64,000 nucleotides of DNA from Turritopsis dohrnii (GCA_027922465.2 BQMF02000203.1:372001-436000); one strand, 5' to 3'. Shown: positions 12,099-24,299, numbered from the stretch's first letter. The notes: generated by a model from the letters alone, not told the origin. Translations and numbers: made by a program.

Positions 12099-12100
12099 TA

Positions 12101-13083
12101 CAGTTGACTCTCGATAATTCGAACACTCGAAAACTCGAACAACTCGGTAGGTCGAACTTTTTTTAAGGTCCCTTGAGTTTACAAGCCCTTTTGAGGCAAA
12201 AAAAATCTCGAAAACTCGAACACTCGAAAACTCGAACATCTCGATAGGTCGAACTTTTTTTCGGTCCCTACGCTGAATTCCTCTCGATAACTCGAACTTT
12301 TCTCAAATATTTTTAAAAAAATTCGAAAAGACGTTGTAATTCGAACGTTTGAATTTCGAATGTTTTCGAAAAACACAGAAGAAACGCATGAAAAACATAT
12401 CACAAAGATAATTTAAAATGACGCCTGTAAAACCACGAAAGCTAGACAATAAATCCATAGGGATTAAATGTAAAGCCCTAAAAGACTTGGAAAAAGGTGT
12501 GAAAAACAAGGACGTTGCAGCAAAGTACGGTGTTAAAAAAAACACCCTTTCAACATGGCTCAAAAATAAAAAGAAATTAACAGCTTCACTGGAAAAGAAA
12601 GGCATGTCTTCATCACGAAAAAGCTCACGTTGCGGAGACTACGATCAGTTAGATAAAGCTGTTTTTAAATGGTTTGTGGGTTTGATGAGTCAACAAGTTC
12701 CAATTGATGGCACCATTCTTTAAGAAAAAGCCCTTGGAATTTGCAAAGAAATTAAAGATTGAAGGGTTTAACAAGTCAAGTCAAACAAAGTTGTATGACT
12801 GATTTTTTTCGTAAGAAATGATAAGTAAGAAAATTGCTCCAAATTCCTCTGTGTCATTTTCATTTTCTTCTTGATTTAACCTAACACCTTGTCTACCCAG
12901 TACACCCTGCGATTTTTGCACTTTCGGTAATACATGGAGACAGCGAAAAATACCCGGAGGGAGTCAAAAACGCCGGAACTGGAGATACCGACTATATTAC
13001 CTAACATCTCGAAAACTCGAACTCTCGATAGGTCGAACTTTTTTCAAGGTCCCGTGAGAGTTCGAGTTATCGAGAGTCGACTA
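12101..13083. mobile_element. Pogo/Tigger-like DNA transposon remnant with TIRs
   Basis: Ends are CAGTTGACTCTCGATAATTC on the left and the complement of TAGTCGACTCTCGATAACTC on the right, each flanked by TA, the target of pogo elements. Subterminal CTCGAAAACTCGAAC and ATAGGTCGAAC motifs repeat at both ends. At 983 bp it is far shorter than an autonomous element. It keeps only the start of the transposase (12418-12723) and has an internal deletion of the catalytic part. Confidence 0.85.
12418..12723 (+). pseudogene. Truncated pogo/Tigger transposase (DNA-binding part)
   Basis: 101 codons starting MTPVKPRKLDNKSIGIKCKA. Residues about 15-60 form the psq-type helix-turn-helix: LKDLEKGVKNKDVAAKYGV, then KKNTLSTWLKNKKKL. 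The start of the second, CENP-B-type helix domain (DQLDKAVFKWFVGLM) follows. The frame stops at 12721-12723, and homologous-looking text (EKALGICKEI) continues just after. The DDE nuclease is absent. It might still bind its own TIRs, but it cannot transpose. Confidence 0.7.
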
Positions 13084-13194
13084 TAAGACTTTACCAGACC
13101 AAACTCAAGGAAGCGGAAAATTTGTTCGAAATAAAGAATGTTTTAAGCGGCATTCGAATTAATGGATGTGTACTGCAAACGAAAACGAAAATAT

Positions 13195-13473
13195 GTAAGT
13201 AAGTAAGTAAAACGGGAGTTTTCAGTCCTTGGGCTTCCATCCGTAATGGTTGGTTCTTCCGCCCGCCGACTTGCAACTATTAGTTGACTTACCGCCAGAG
13301 ATACGTATAGCATTGCTCTAACTTGCCCGAAGGCCAGTGTGCAGTCAGTCGATGGCTCCTAATGGGCTGACACGCTGCTTTTAAAGCGCATCGGAGTGGT
13401 GTATTGAGATACGACATGACTGGACTCGAACACGAGTCGCACTCAAAAGTACTAACCACTACACCATCGCTGC
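13195..13473 (-). mobile_element. tRNA-derived SINE with (TTAC)n tail
   Basis: On the minus strand the 5' head has a pol III A box (GATGGTGTAGTGGTTAG) and a B box (GTGTTCGAGTCC). A unique core follows, and the 3' end is four TTAC repeats (13195-13210). The core section around 13339-13410 recurs at 38026-38100, confirming that it is dispersed. SINEs have no protein and are mobilised by a LINE with a matching tail. Confidence 0.75.
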
Positions 13474-14553
13474 ACATTGTATTAATACTATAAATACTCT
13501 ATCCAAAATACTGCAAAAACAGAGTAAATAAAGCAAATAACAAAAAGTAGTTTGTGGGGTAAAAATTAAGACCGCTTCTACTGAAGCTTCTTCTTAAAAG
13601 CTGGTTTCCACTTAGCTGGATATCGGACCGGAGTTTTGAATCCACGCATGCAGCGCGATTTCTTTTTGCAATCCAGCTCAATTCAAATTGATCCAAAACC
13701 GGATCAGAAAGGATCTGTTTATTGTTGTTTTTTTGCCAATGTGTAATCACTACTTTTACCATTTGTAAAAATAGTAGCTTGAAAGTTGAACCTCGTGCAA
13801 ACAAAATTTCAAAACAAAATGGCTGAACAACAGAGTCATGAGCATGAAGAACTATATCAAAATTTGACGGAACAAAATGCGATGATTCTGCAAAATGCAA
13901 GCCACTTCAATGTTTTCCAGCAACAAATAAATTAAACACTTTTTATCTTAAACCAAGATTAATTTCAGTGTGAACGGTTGCTCGGAAAATAAAACATGAT
14001 TTAAACAGGTTTTAATCTTGGCGTGAATGGGCCAATAATCTATACCCCATAAGAAATTTAATGACATTTTCCTTATTTTATCAAAAACTACTTAATTCCA
14101 AAACCAATCAAAACTACCCATTGGTACATATATAAGGTCTGTGGTAAGCTTGGAGAAATAGAGAAATTTTGTTTAATTTAGGTTTGACGGCCTTAATTAC
14201 TATCTCTATCACAACTGCAACTACCCCTCCTATACATTCGTTCTCAAGGTCCTAAGCGTATTTCAAAAATAAACATATAGAAGTCACCTAAAGCTAGCCG
14301 CATTCTGGACCAACATGTTGGCCAATAGTGGATTTTGCTTAAATTTTCCCGCCATGTGTTTGTTTTGTTTTGCCGTGGCACTTGTGGGCCACCGTACCTT
14401 TCAATTGATTGTAAAATTATTCAGAAATTCATTATACTCAATGAAAGAAACAGCTTTGAAATTTCAGTTTCCAACATTCTGAAACACACTAGTTAAACAT
14501 ATTCTAATGTTTTTCTAATTATCATATTTTGATTATTAATTAATTTTCACTTA
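13474..14553. other. Non-coding stretch
   Basis: No gene was recognised. It contains a palindromic CCAACATGTTGG at about 14310 like the cluster at 20210, and otherwise AT-rich DNA with no open frame of interest. Confidence 0.4.
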
Positions 14554-15083
14554 CCGTAATGCTTCGATTAGACGCCCGGGGCGTTTATTAAATTTTTTGA
14601 ATTTTTAGGGGGGCGTCTATTCGAGGGGGCGTTTAAAAGAGGGGGGCGTCTATTGAATTTTTGTGAAACTCTTCTTTTTCGTAAATATAAACTAAATATA
14701 ATCATCGATAAAAAATATACAAAATTAAACTTCAAGATCATCGTCAATATCATCTTCCTCGATCATGTTAAGTTCGGGGGCAGCAGCGATCACATCCTCG
14801 TCCCCGCTATATCGAAGGGATTTTCATGTAAGCTCCCGTCAATTCAATTTTCCATTTGGGCTTGAAGCAAAGCTTATTGAAGCTGAAACAATGCAATGTA
14901 TTAGTTCTACATGCCTTAATTAGTGTGTCTCTAATAGACGCCCCTCTCTAGAGAGGGGCGTCTATTCGAGGGGGGCGTCTATTCGAGGGGGGCGTTTATT
15001 TAAAAATCTCCTGAAAAGGGTGGGGGGCTTCTATTCGAGGGGGGGCGTTTAAAAGAAGGGGGCGTTTAATCGAAGCATTACGG
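14554..15083. mobile_element. TA-flanked MITE with GGGGCGT repeats, copy 2
   Basis: Nearly the same as the element at 7401: CCGTAATGCTTCGATTAGAC at the left, AATCGAAGCATTACGG at the right, TA on both sides, and the same G-rich repeat blocks. It differs by a segment in the middle (about 14746-14870) absent from copy 1, so either copy 1 lost it or copy 2 gained it. It sits just downstream of JARID2. Confidence 0.8.
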
Positions 15084-15417
15084 TATTTCCATTCCGGAGC
15101 AGGATCATTCAATTAAGATCAGAAGTTCTAGAAAGGTCTTCTGGAAAATTCAATAATTAGCAGATGGAAAGTTATCGATCGCCATTCCTTTCCACTGTTA
15201 CGCAATGTTGCCTCCCCTCTTTCGTTGAAGACGTTCCATGGAAAATGACGTCATCTCGACTATATACTCGACAATCACGATCTTGAGCAACAGGATGGGG
15301 ACTACCAAAAGAATGCCGCAAATACGCAAGAGAGTTTAAATTCTTGGAGATTTCAAAGCGATACATATTCTTATATCAGAACTGCTCATTCATTTAATAT
15401 AAACAAAATTTACTCTG

Positions 15418-17943
15418 TTATTTACTTAATTTCTTAAGTACAGAATTGTTCGTCTCCACTGAAACTACGTACTCGACACATAAATCTGTTGGGACTAATT
15501 TTTTCTTCGTCACCATCCGGAGGGCATCATTTACACAATACACCGTGTCATCCTCGGCCACGACACGAAGAAGATAGCAAAAACACCGACACATCTTACA
15601 GTTTCTCACGTCAGCCGTCTTTAGTTTTAAGCAGGTCGTATTCGTTATACCAGAATTTCGCAGCAGTTTCAAGTTCCGTGTTAGAATCGACGTGATGTCG
15701 GTTAATTTAGACGTCAAGAATTCGCTGTACGTACTTTTGGTTGATTTTTTACTTTCTTCCGTCGCCAATACTAGCACAAGTTTTAAACGCACAAAGTCGT
15801 TTAGTCGTAGCTGATAACAAATGGCGTCGGGTGACGAAAACCAATCCATCGTCGCGAAGCAAACCACTTCGGAACATGAATAACCTGTTGAAACAGTCCA
15901 ATAATAACAACCAGGCTGGAGAACAACATACTCTCCCTCTTTTTGCACACAGCGGTAAACTTGACATCCTCTTGACAGTAATTCTGTAGGAGTAACAACT
16001 GTTTCGGATTCGCGACGTAAGCTCTGAAAAAGCGCTCTTTGCTCTTTGGGAATAACATACCAAATCTTTTCTGAACCAGAATGCATGTAAGACATCGTAT
16101 TGAAACCGTGTTGCTCTGTACACCATTCTGAGCAGGAGAATAACCCTTCCACAAGTAAGTTGGGGAAACTTATACCTGAAACACCAACCATTACAAAACG
16201 ATGAAGTTTTGTTATCCTGTGTTGTGGTTATGGCTAATCTACAAATTTAGTAAATCGATTCGAACAAATTCTAGAAGGTTGAACAATCCTTAAAGAAACT
16301 CTTAAAACTGTCAATAAATTTTCAATTTCTTAATTTCAGAAATTAAAGCTAGAAAAACGCAAGCTTCCCCAATGATTCTAGGCAGTACAGTGAAACCAGC
16401 GAACGGGTATATTCGCAGCACACTAGGATGGCAGTTAGGCGATACACACAGTACGTTTTCTGCTTATAAAGAATAACCTGTAAAGGAAATCTGAAAGTAC
16501 GAAATCTCAACCTTCCTTAGAAATAACACGTTTTGAATTTGACTTAAAAATACATTCGACATAGGAGATAGAAATAAAGATAGCAAACTTTTCAATTTAC
16601 CAGAAACTTTTCCAAGATATTTCAACGCTGAATCATTAATCGAAAACAGATTCTGCAGATTCCAAGGTGGTTTATTCTTCGTGCGTTGGTACGATTGTGG
16701 ATTCGTTGTGAGATCGATACATCCTGAGGCAGCAGCTATGTGCCTATAACAAAAAAAAAAGGTCGTAGATGTGTGTGACTACATGTACATTTAAAAATGA
16801 AGAATCCTAAAAGGTCTCAATGACAGTGATTCAAATTAACAAGCCATACTTGTTACCATTGTTTACAACTTCCCAAAAATTCTTCTCAATTTCCTCAACA
16901 CCAATACCATTCTGTTTCCAAAGCACTTGACTATTACAAACCATACGATGAAAAGTAACAAGCGACATAGGTTTGCCATTCATATTGGATGGACTTAGAA
17001 AAGCGCTCTCTGAATGCCTATCGTTTTTAACTCTAGCCATGAGATTGACTTTGTCATCTTCAGATAACAGGTCGTATGTTAATAGATACTTGAGATAGAC
17101 TTCTTCTAGTTTGGAAACCCTTCTAGATGCCGTTTTGGGAATCTGGAGGTAGTCCGCAATCGCTTTCCAACTTTGTTCACTGTTCACAGTCTCCAACCCA
17201 CCAAATGCATTTACGGTTTCATAAAGAAGGGGCAAATCAAGTTCGCATAACCCAATTTGCGGGACATCATCCAAAGTTGTATTCGATTCATGCTCAAGTT
17301 GCCTCTTTATGCACAACAACCTAACATAGTTGTCACATAAGGAATGTTTTAAACGGTGAATATGCTTAATCCTAACTTGAAACTTGAAATCATCTTGAAC
17401 ATATTGTGGGGCAATCCAATCTTCAGGAGGTAAAATTAAAGATACAGCATTGCTTGAGTGGTTAACTTTTTTCAAAAGTAGACTGAAATCTCGCATTTCT
17501 TTGAGTTTAGCCTTTTTATGGTGAACATTTATCATTTCAACAGGTGAACATTCATTTGACTTGTCAGTACCCAAAAATTCTGAAGTGACACTATTTTGAG
17601 ATGAGTCTTCTGTGTTATCTATAAAACATTCAGGTTCATCTGTAAAGTCACTTAGCTCAAAAACATCTTTCTCTGACACTGTATGCCGTGGAACCACCAG
17701 TGGCTCAGCAAAGATCTCCAGATCAGAGGGCAATACTGATGGAGAATTACGGACACACAAAAACTCTATGAAATCTTCGGTTTTAGGAAATCCTTGTTTT
17801 GGCAAATAAACAGTTTCCTTTTGACTTGGACTTGATGGATAAGATGAGGCAAATTTCCTTTGAGCATGGATGGACAACTTTTGCTTCTTAGCATCCTTTA
17901 CAATTTTCGATAATTCTGTTGTGGTTCTTCTTGTTTTTTTCAT
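15418..17943 (-). CDS. JARID2: JARID2 homologue (ARID and JmjC domains, Polycomb cofactor)
   Basis: Three exons, 17943-16850, 16743-16601 and 16175-15418, join in frame to 664 residues. In animals JARID2 recruits and tunes PRC2 (H3K27 methylation) in the nucleus. Seen: AQRKF near residue 28 and TEDFIEFLCV near 55, matching the vertebrate transrepression and JmjN-adjacent region; an ARID at about 195-295 with GLCELDLPLLYETVNAFGGL and IPKTASRR; a JmjC at about 410-520; and a C-terminal Cys cluster (CKMCRCFCYLL...VYC). The usual iron ligands HxE and His are C431, E433 and Y504, so it should be catalytically dead, as in known JARID2. A good acceptor (TTCATTTAG) lies 9 bp before the chosen ATG, so a 5' exon probably exists upstream of 17951 and the N-terminus may be longer. 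Vertebrate JARID2 is about 1,240 residues. Confidence 0.9.
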
Positions 17944-17951
17944 TATGTTTC

Positions 17952-20200
17952 CTAAATGAAAAAGAATTCCTACGTCACAGATATACCATTTATCCGTAAT
18001 CATCACTCGTCAATTTTCGCAGAGGATAGCTATGCTATTTCTCATAAATATGCAACTTTTTAATGAGGAAATTCCTAGAGCATTGAGTGAAATTCACCAT
18101 TGTGGGATTGCAATCAAACATTTCTTTATACAAAGTGTCACAAAAAACGTCTCATCTTTTAAAATCATATAATAAAATCTATTTACTGATTTGAAGAAAC
18201 TGCTACATTCACACAATAAAAAATGTTTTACCAATGCCATTCTACAATTTGGACTTTAGCACTAACAATGGTGACCTGTTATAAAAATCCAGCAAAATAT
18301 AGTTTCATTTGTTAGGAGTTTGCAAACTTAATTAGAGTAGAAAAGGTATAATGAAAGAAGAATCCTTAATCCTAGAAGAATCCGAGAATCCTAAAGAAAT
18401 ATTATGCTGTATCAGTAAAATCATATTAATTTTTCACATACTAATTTTCATGCACAATGTTTATCTAATGCATATGAAATTTTGCACAAACCATTTTCCA
18501 AAAAAAAGAAACTTATAAAAATTAATAATAATTATAATTCTTGGTACATAAAACAAGAAAGAGAGTGCACAGACTCAACACTGCTCAAAACAATCCTAGA
18601 AATAATGATTTTTCAAACACAACACATCAACGCGATTTGTCAAAGCTAGTGATGGATATCCATAAATGGCTGTGAAAAGATGCTCAAAATGATAATGGGC
18701 CACCATTTTACAGAAGAAAAACGATTATAATTGACTATCTTTGTTAATTTTTAGATTTACAAACAAACGTTTTGAAACCAAAAAATTTACAAAGAATGAG
18801 ATAATGTATATTTTTGGCACACAAAAAATCTGAACTTTGGAACTTGAGCCTTATGATTTGAGCTTCAGTTTCTTACAATTTTTTTTCTTAAAAAAAAAAA
18901 CAAAAAAAAACTGTACCTACTGTTTTTGAGGCTAGGATTTGATGAAATATTATCAACGTCCCAATTCATTACAATAATCAAAAAATAACAGATTGTTCCC
19001 AAGTAACTTAACTTTTCTTTGATTTGCTTATCTTTTCAAAAGTTTTCACATCTTTTGTTTGTTGCAGTTGCATCAACACGACTTTAACAAAACACAGGTC
19101 TGTAAGCTACAAATTCAAGTAATAATTCACACCTTAAAAATACAATGCAACTTGTAATGGGGGTAAACAAATTCTTCTTTCTTTCCCTAATAAGTTTGAT
19201 TGAATGTTGAAATACGACTCCTGACAGAACCAATTAACCAAGTGACATACCACACTAAAGTTACACTAAGACAAAGAGGAGTGATATGTACCGTCTAAAA
19301 ATCTCTGTCAGATCTATAAAACAATTTAAAAATATGAAACTCAAATTTTATTATTATAGTACTTTTTAGCTTTTCATAAATAAATGTATTTTTTACTAGA
19401 TGTTCCATTTTTCACGCTATATTAGTACTAGGATGTAGGCAGGTGAAAAAAATTATATTATCCAAATCTGATTAAAGCCAAGAAGAACTTTTGAAAATGC
19501 ATCCCTCTGACTTTACGACGACATTCAGTATTTGCCGTCACAAAGTCTTTGTAAATCCAGCAAAATTTAGCAACACTGTTTTGTTTTCCTATGAAGACAA
19601 ATATTGAATAATCATTACTTTAATAAGTCATTTCATTTCTTTCGTTCTATCATTCTTTCTATTTTCTCAATCATGTTCGTTTGTCTGGTGTGCTTATGTG
19701 ATGAGAACAAAATATTTCACTCATTTTTCTTTGACAACCTTTATTGTCTTTTTAATGAACATCTCATTTCATTTCATTTTTGAGAGGAAAAAACTTGCAA
19801 GACTAAAAACAATAGCAAATTATATTTAAACATACAGCTGATTTTGGCCTGGCAATTCCCGATATCTTTCGTTTTATACTCAAAAACAACGTTTAAATGT
19901 AAAATGTAAATATGTTATTGTAAAGGCATTTTAAACTTTTAAAATAGAATGTACTTCGGTTCTATTCACATTCAAAAATAGCTTTGCATATTGGACTTAT
20001 AAAATTTGAATAACATGAACATTATATTATAATATTCTTTTCGAAAATCTTTCTTGCTTGTAAGTAACAATACAAACATAATGACAAATAGAAACACAGT
20101 AGAAAATTGTGGTTTCAATAACCTTGGCTATGAATACAATGAATTTGGTGAAGTTAATCTGATATTTTGTAAAACTTTTCAATATTTTGTAAAACTATTG
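17952..20200. other. Upstream or intronic region of JARID2, no gene seen
   Basis: AT-rich DNA with homopolymer runs (for example A10 and A9 near 18890-18910). The missing 5' exon of JARID2 should lie in or beyond this stretch on the minus strand, but I could not identify it. Confidence 0.35.
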
Positions 20201-20340
20201 CAAACGAGACCAACATGTTGGCTAACATCACTCAACAACATGTTGACCAACATTGGTCTTGTTTGCAATAGGAGCCAACATAAAATATGCTAAAAATGTT
20301 GGCTCAGATTGCGATAGGCACCAACATGTTGGTCTTGATT
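20201..20340. repeat. Cluster of CCAACATGTTGG palindromes
   Basis: Perfect 12-bp palindromes CCAACATGTTGG occur at 20210-20221 and 20320-20331. Related half or imperfect copies lie between them (CAACATGTTGACCAAC, AATGTTGGCTC), each near a GAGACCAAC or GGTCTTG-type context. A diverged copy (CCAATACGTTGG) is at 20510 and a perfect one near 14310. The arrangement is like nested inverted repeats. Confidence 0.55.
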
Positions 20341-21670
20341 TTGTGCGCTTTTAACACTGAATTATCGACTTTTGAAATTTTTATGACCTATTTTGTCTTT
20401 ATCGACCATATTTTTTTGAAAAGTAAACAATCACACAAGCACAACTACATGAATTCAACTGAATGAATTGTTTTTATCGTTCAAAAAAAGTGGTAATAGC
20501 ATTCTGCACCAATACGTTGGTCCAGAATTAAAACTTGCGAATACTTGTGAATACTTCCAAAAATCCAAATGAAACATCTTCCTGTCGTGAAGAAACACAA
20601 TTTTTCAGAGCATTATAATAAAAAAGCATGGAACAATTGAAGATTTTAAACCTAAAGTAGACTTGAGAACTAACTTTAAAAACTTTGAAATTCTTTGTTT
20701 AGCGCATAATTAACAAATTAAATAATAACCAAAATTTTAAAGATTTGTATGTGCATAAATATAATAAACCACAATTTTTTATGGCTTGCTCCCCCTTTAA
20801 ACAATTCAAGGATGTTTTATTTTACTGAAAACATGGATAGCACCTATAAAAATACAATTTTTAATACAAAATACAATGATTAGATCATCACGTCATTCAT
20901 GTGCATCATGGGCTGAAGAGAAATAATGTAGATCTACAATCATTTTGACATATATTTTGTATAGATCACCATCAATATATATATACAATGATAGTTAATT
21001 ATTCAAATGATGTAGATATTATAGCTGAAAATGAGCAATCAATGGAGACCGCCAAAATTAGCAAAGTGTGATTGACACCAAGGACATCACAAAACAACCA
21101 CGGGACATTCAAATATGTGTTAAATGCCACTAGCTGACAGTAAAAATAGAATTCATTTACTTTGCTTTTAATAGAACAGCTTGATGAACCCATTCCTATC
21201 AACCATTTCCAAATGGCAACAGCCACATCTTCTGCTTTGCAATTACACTTGAAAACCCCTAGAATATATTCTAAAACTAATTGAACAGATCTTTTAGTTT
21301 TTTAATAAACTGTAAGCAATACAATTGTAAACAGTCGAACCTTTCAGCAATTGAGTTGGAAATTTTTCGTACAACTTGCTATAAAAAGAAGACATTGCAT
21401 ATTAAATTTTCTGGTGAAAAATGACAATCCACTGAAATATATATATTTTTAATATTTGCAAACCGGACAGGATAGCATTGCTCCGTTACGTCGTGATAGG
21501 AATTTCTGCAACGGAAATAGACTTTTGAACATTTTTCACTGTAGGTTTCATCTTTTCAATCTGAAAGTGTTTAATTTTCTGAAATAGTACAAATTTCCTG
21601 ATAACTTCTAAACCATTGAAAATTTGAATTTGGGACACGTACCAGCAATATTTGGGAATTCCACCCCTCT

Positions 21671-22330
21671 TTAAGATAAGTTATGAATTTGGTTCACCAG
21701 AAATTGTAAACCAAAATCAATAGTTAGATGTATTTGATCCCCACCTTGGTAGTTTCTCAAATCCTTTGCCATCTTTGCCTTTGAAAACCGTACCAGAAAA
21801 GTGCCTGCCAGATCATCTACAATTTCATTAACAATTCCATTGAAATTGGAGACATCTTTGTCCAATCTCTGCAATACTGAAATAACAACTATCTAAATTG
21901 CAAACACAAAATTTTTACAGATCCGTCATAAAGGAAATAACAAATTTCCAAGTAGGCAAAGGCAAAGACGTAAGTACGCACATTCATGCGGAAATTTCCA
22001 TACAGTAGTGTAAAGCAATGTTTTTAATGAGTCAAAGGCTGACTTCATTCCCAGATCATTTGTCCCAGCAAGCAAAAGTACTTGGCTGGGACTGACTTTG
22101 CTGGCAAACATCTCCGTGCAAATATCATTTTACCTCCCTGCAGGAGTAGGAAAGAGGAGCAATCAGATCTTTCTGCACAAAGGTTGAAGACTCGCGTCTG
22201 ATAAGATAGCAATCTGAAAATTTTGTTTAGTTTCTTTATTGATTTGACACATATTATAAATTTTGATTTTATTTCATGAAATACTTACAGGTTTAGCAGC
22301 ACAGTATGGTCTTGGGAAAAGTTCTCACTT
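21671..22330 (-). pseudogene. Possible SGNH/GDSL-hydrolase-like relic
   Basis: The minus strand shows, across frameshifts: IDKPSKSENFSQDHTVLLNL ending at a donor-like site (22288), then IAILSDASLQPLC, then VSPSQVLLLAGTNDLG (about 22033-22092), and finally NGIVNEIVDDLAG with GDQIHLT (21671-21874). AGTNDLG resembles the block III GxND and DQIH the block V DxxH of SGNH hydrolases, in the right order. Stops break it, so it is at best a remnant. The family call rests on two short motifs. Confidence 0.35.
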
Positions 22331-22810
22331 TTAGACGGCTTGTCTATCCAATACCTTTGTAGATTATAAATATTTATATGAATTTTGCATTTGCAAGCCT
22401 TACAGGAAAAATTGAAAATGGGGCAGAAATTGAAATTTGGAGGGTGTAGCAAGCAAGCAAATTTGTTAAGGAAACGACACTTAACAAGAAAGGAAATATC
22501 ATAATGTTGAACACTTCTGTCTTTTTTACCTTATATGCAAATGTTAATGGGAATGGTGCCATCCTTTTTTCTGCACCCAAAAACCAGCAAAACACTCACC
22601 CGAACAATGATAAGATATAGCGATTGCTACGTCCAATATCACTTCGTAATCTTGTTGTATATGTCACGGTTGTTTCGCATGTGAAACCCAGTTTGCATAT
22701 GCTTGATGATGGTGTATTTTTGTTTTCCCTTCTACATCCTTTTTAGTAAATATACTCAACTCAATCATTATTATGTATAATGTAAATGTGACGTTCCAGG
22801 GGATTTTGAT
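22331..22810. other. Non-coding stretch
   Basis: No gene or repeat was recognised between the relic above and the (TTAATATCG) repeat. Confidence 0.35.
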
Positions 22811-22816
22811 AACAAA

Positions 22817-22910
22817 CGATATTAACGTTAATATCGTTATTATCGTTAATATCGTTAATGGAACTACAGAGTAACGTTATTATCGTTAATATCGCTAATA
22901 TCGTTAATAT
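22817..22910. repeat. Minisatellite of TTAATATCG-type units
   Basis: Degenerate 9-12 bp units (ATATCGTTAAT, TTATTATCGTT) repeat through this stretch. A remnant, TTATTATATCGTTA, reappears at 24235-24249 on the far side of the MITE pair, showing that those elements were inserted into this array. Confidence 0.6.
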
Positions 22911-22914
22911 GGTA

Positions 22915-24216
22915 AGGCGGTCATCAATAATATGTTGCGTTCGGGTCCACCGACCGACTGTCTTTTTTCCGAAAAACCCGACTCGGAGAAGCGGTAAAAT
23001 TGTCGGGTTTTTTTGGCGGTTAAAATCTTAGTACGTAACGGGAAATTTTTATCACTCAACGTTTGTGACGAACGCACGTACGCCATTTGTCAAGCTCATT
23101 ACTTGAAAAAAGTACCGATTCGATACCGTAAAGCGGGGTGACTTCGATCAGCGGGGTGACTTCGATCAGTAAAAATAAACTGTTTAAACTCTGAAATTAA
23201 AGTGCGTTTTTCTTATTTTTTAAGATTTTCATTTAGATTCCCATTGTAAAATATCATCAGAATCGTCTTCAAGCGAAACAATTAATTTCTTCCGAAATTA
23301 ACGACGAAAAACATCAAAATTTTCACCGCTCACATTGGTCATCGCTCTACGTCGTATTCAAGAGTTTAGCCTGGACATTTTTGGTTCATATGTGAAGTAT
23401 AGAGGCTGAATGTAAAGAAAATTATAATATGTCTGAAAGAAATTCTGTTCTTCACCGCTATATTCTGTTTTTCTTTTCCTTATTCCTTTATCGATAATAT
23501 CGTGTTTATAAAAACACGAAAAAACCGAATGTTTTATATCGCTATAAGTTACATGTTCGCAAGAACTTCGTGAAAAGTCGTCGTATCTCATGGGAGATTT
23601 AATGACTTACCGAAGAAATTTTAATAAGCGTGCTCTTTCCCCATGATGATAGATCTCAAAAATTTTGTTTGAGATACAATGAAATTTCAATGTTAATTTC
23701 GTTTCGTATTAACGAGGGTCACACATGTGTGAACGTCGTAAATATCTTTTGTTTTATTAACATTCGCTGATTTTTTACGGTCGAACATTTACCGCGGATG
23801 ACAAATGGTGGTCTGTTGATATTGTAATAATGGCGCTTTAAAAACATTGTCAAATATAATTATAAGTAATTTGGCGCTTCTCATAAGCTGATCGAAGTCA
23901 CCCCATAATCGATATTGTCGTTTTCTTGGAAAGATCAGGTTTTTTCTCTGGAATTACAACTTAAGTTAATGTGAAATTTTGCACTGAAATAGAAGAAATA
24001 TGTAATGTAATGATTCCAAAGTTTCAGAAGTAATGATTCAGTATTTCGGAAGTTACTTTTAAAATGGTGGCAAAATTGATCGAAGTCACCCCGCTTTACG
24101 GTACATCGGGAATTTATTTTCTAGAAAAACCCGACAGAAATTAGTACTGACCGACCGACCGACTCGAAAATATTACTATTCAGGACCCGAACGCAACATA
24201 TTATTGATGGCCGCCT
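22915..24216. mobile_element. Outer MITE with 34-bp terminal inverted repeats
   Basis: The left terminus AGGCGGTCATCAATAATATG with TTGCGTTCGGGTCC following is mirrored at 24183-24216 with a single difference. Subterminal ACCGACCGAC blocks and AAAAACCCGAC also pair across the ends. A second element (23126-24101) interrupts it, so its own length is only about 325 bp. Confidence 0.85.
23126..24101. mobile_element. Inner MITE nested in the element at 22915
   Basis: Ends CCGTAAAGCGGGGTGACTTC / GAAGTCACCCCGCTTTACGG are perfect inverted repeats flanked by TA. GCGGGGTGACTTCGATCA is tandemly duplicated at the left end. It has 976 bp with no meaningful ORF. The CCGTA termini match the MITEs at 7401 and 14554. 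Confidence 0.85.
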
Positions 24217-24299
24217 AAGAGCACAGATTACCGTTATTATATCGTTAAAAAGTTTTGTTCAAGACGTTTGCTTATATACATTTCACATACGTGTGTCTG

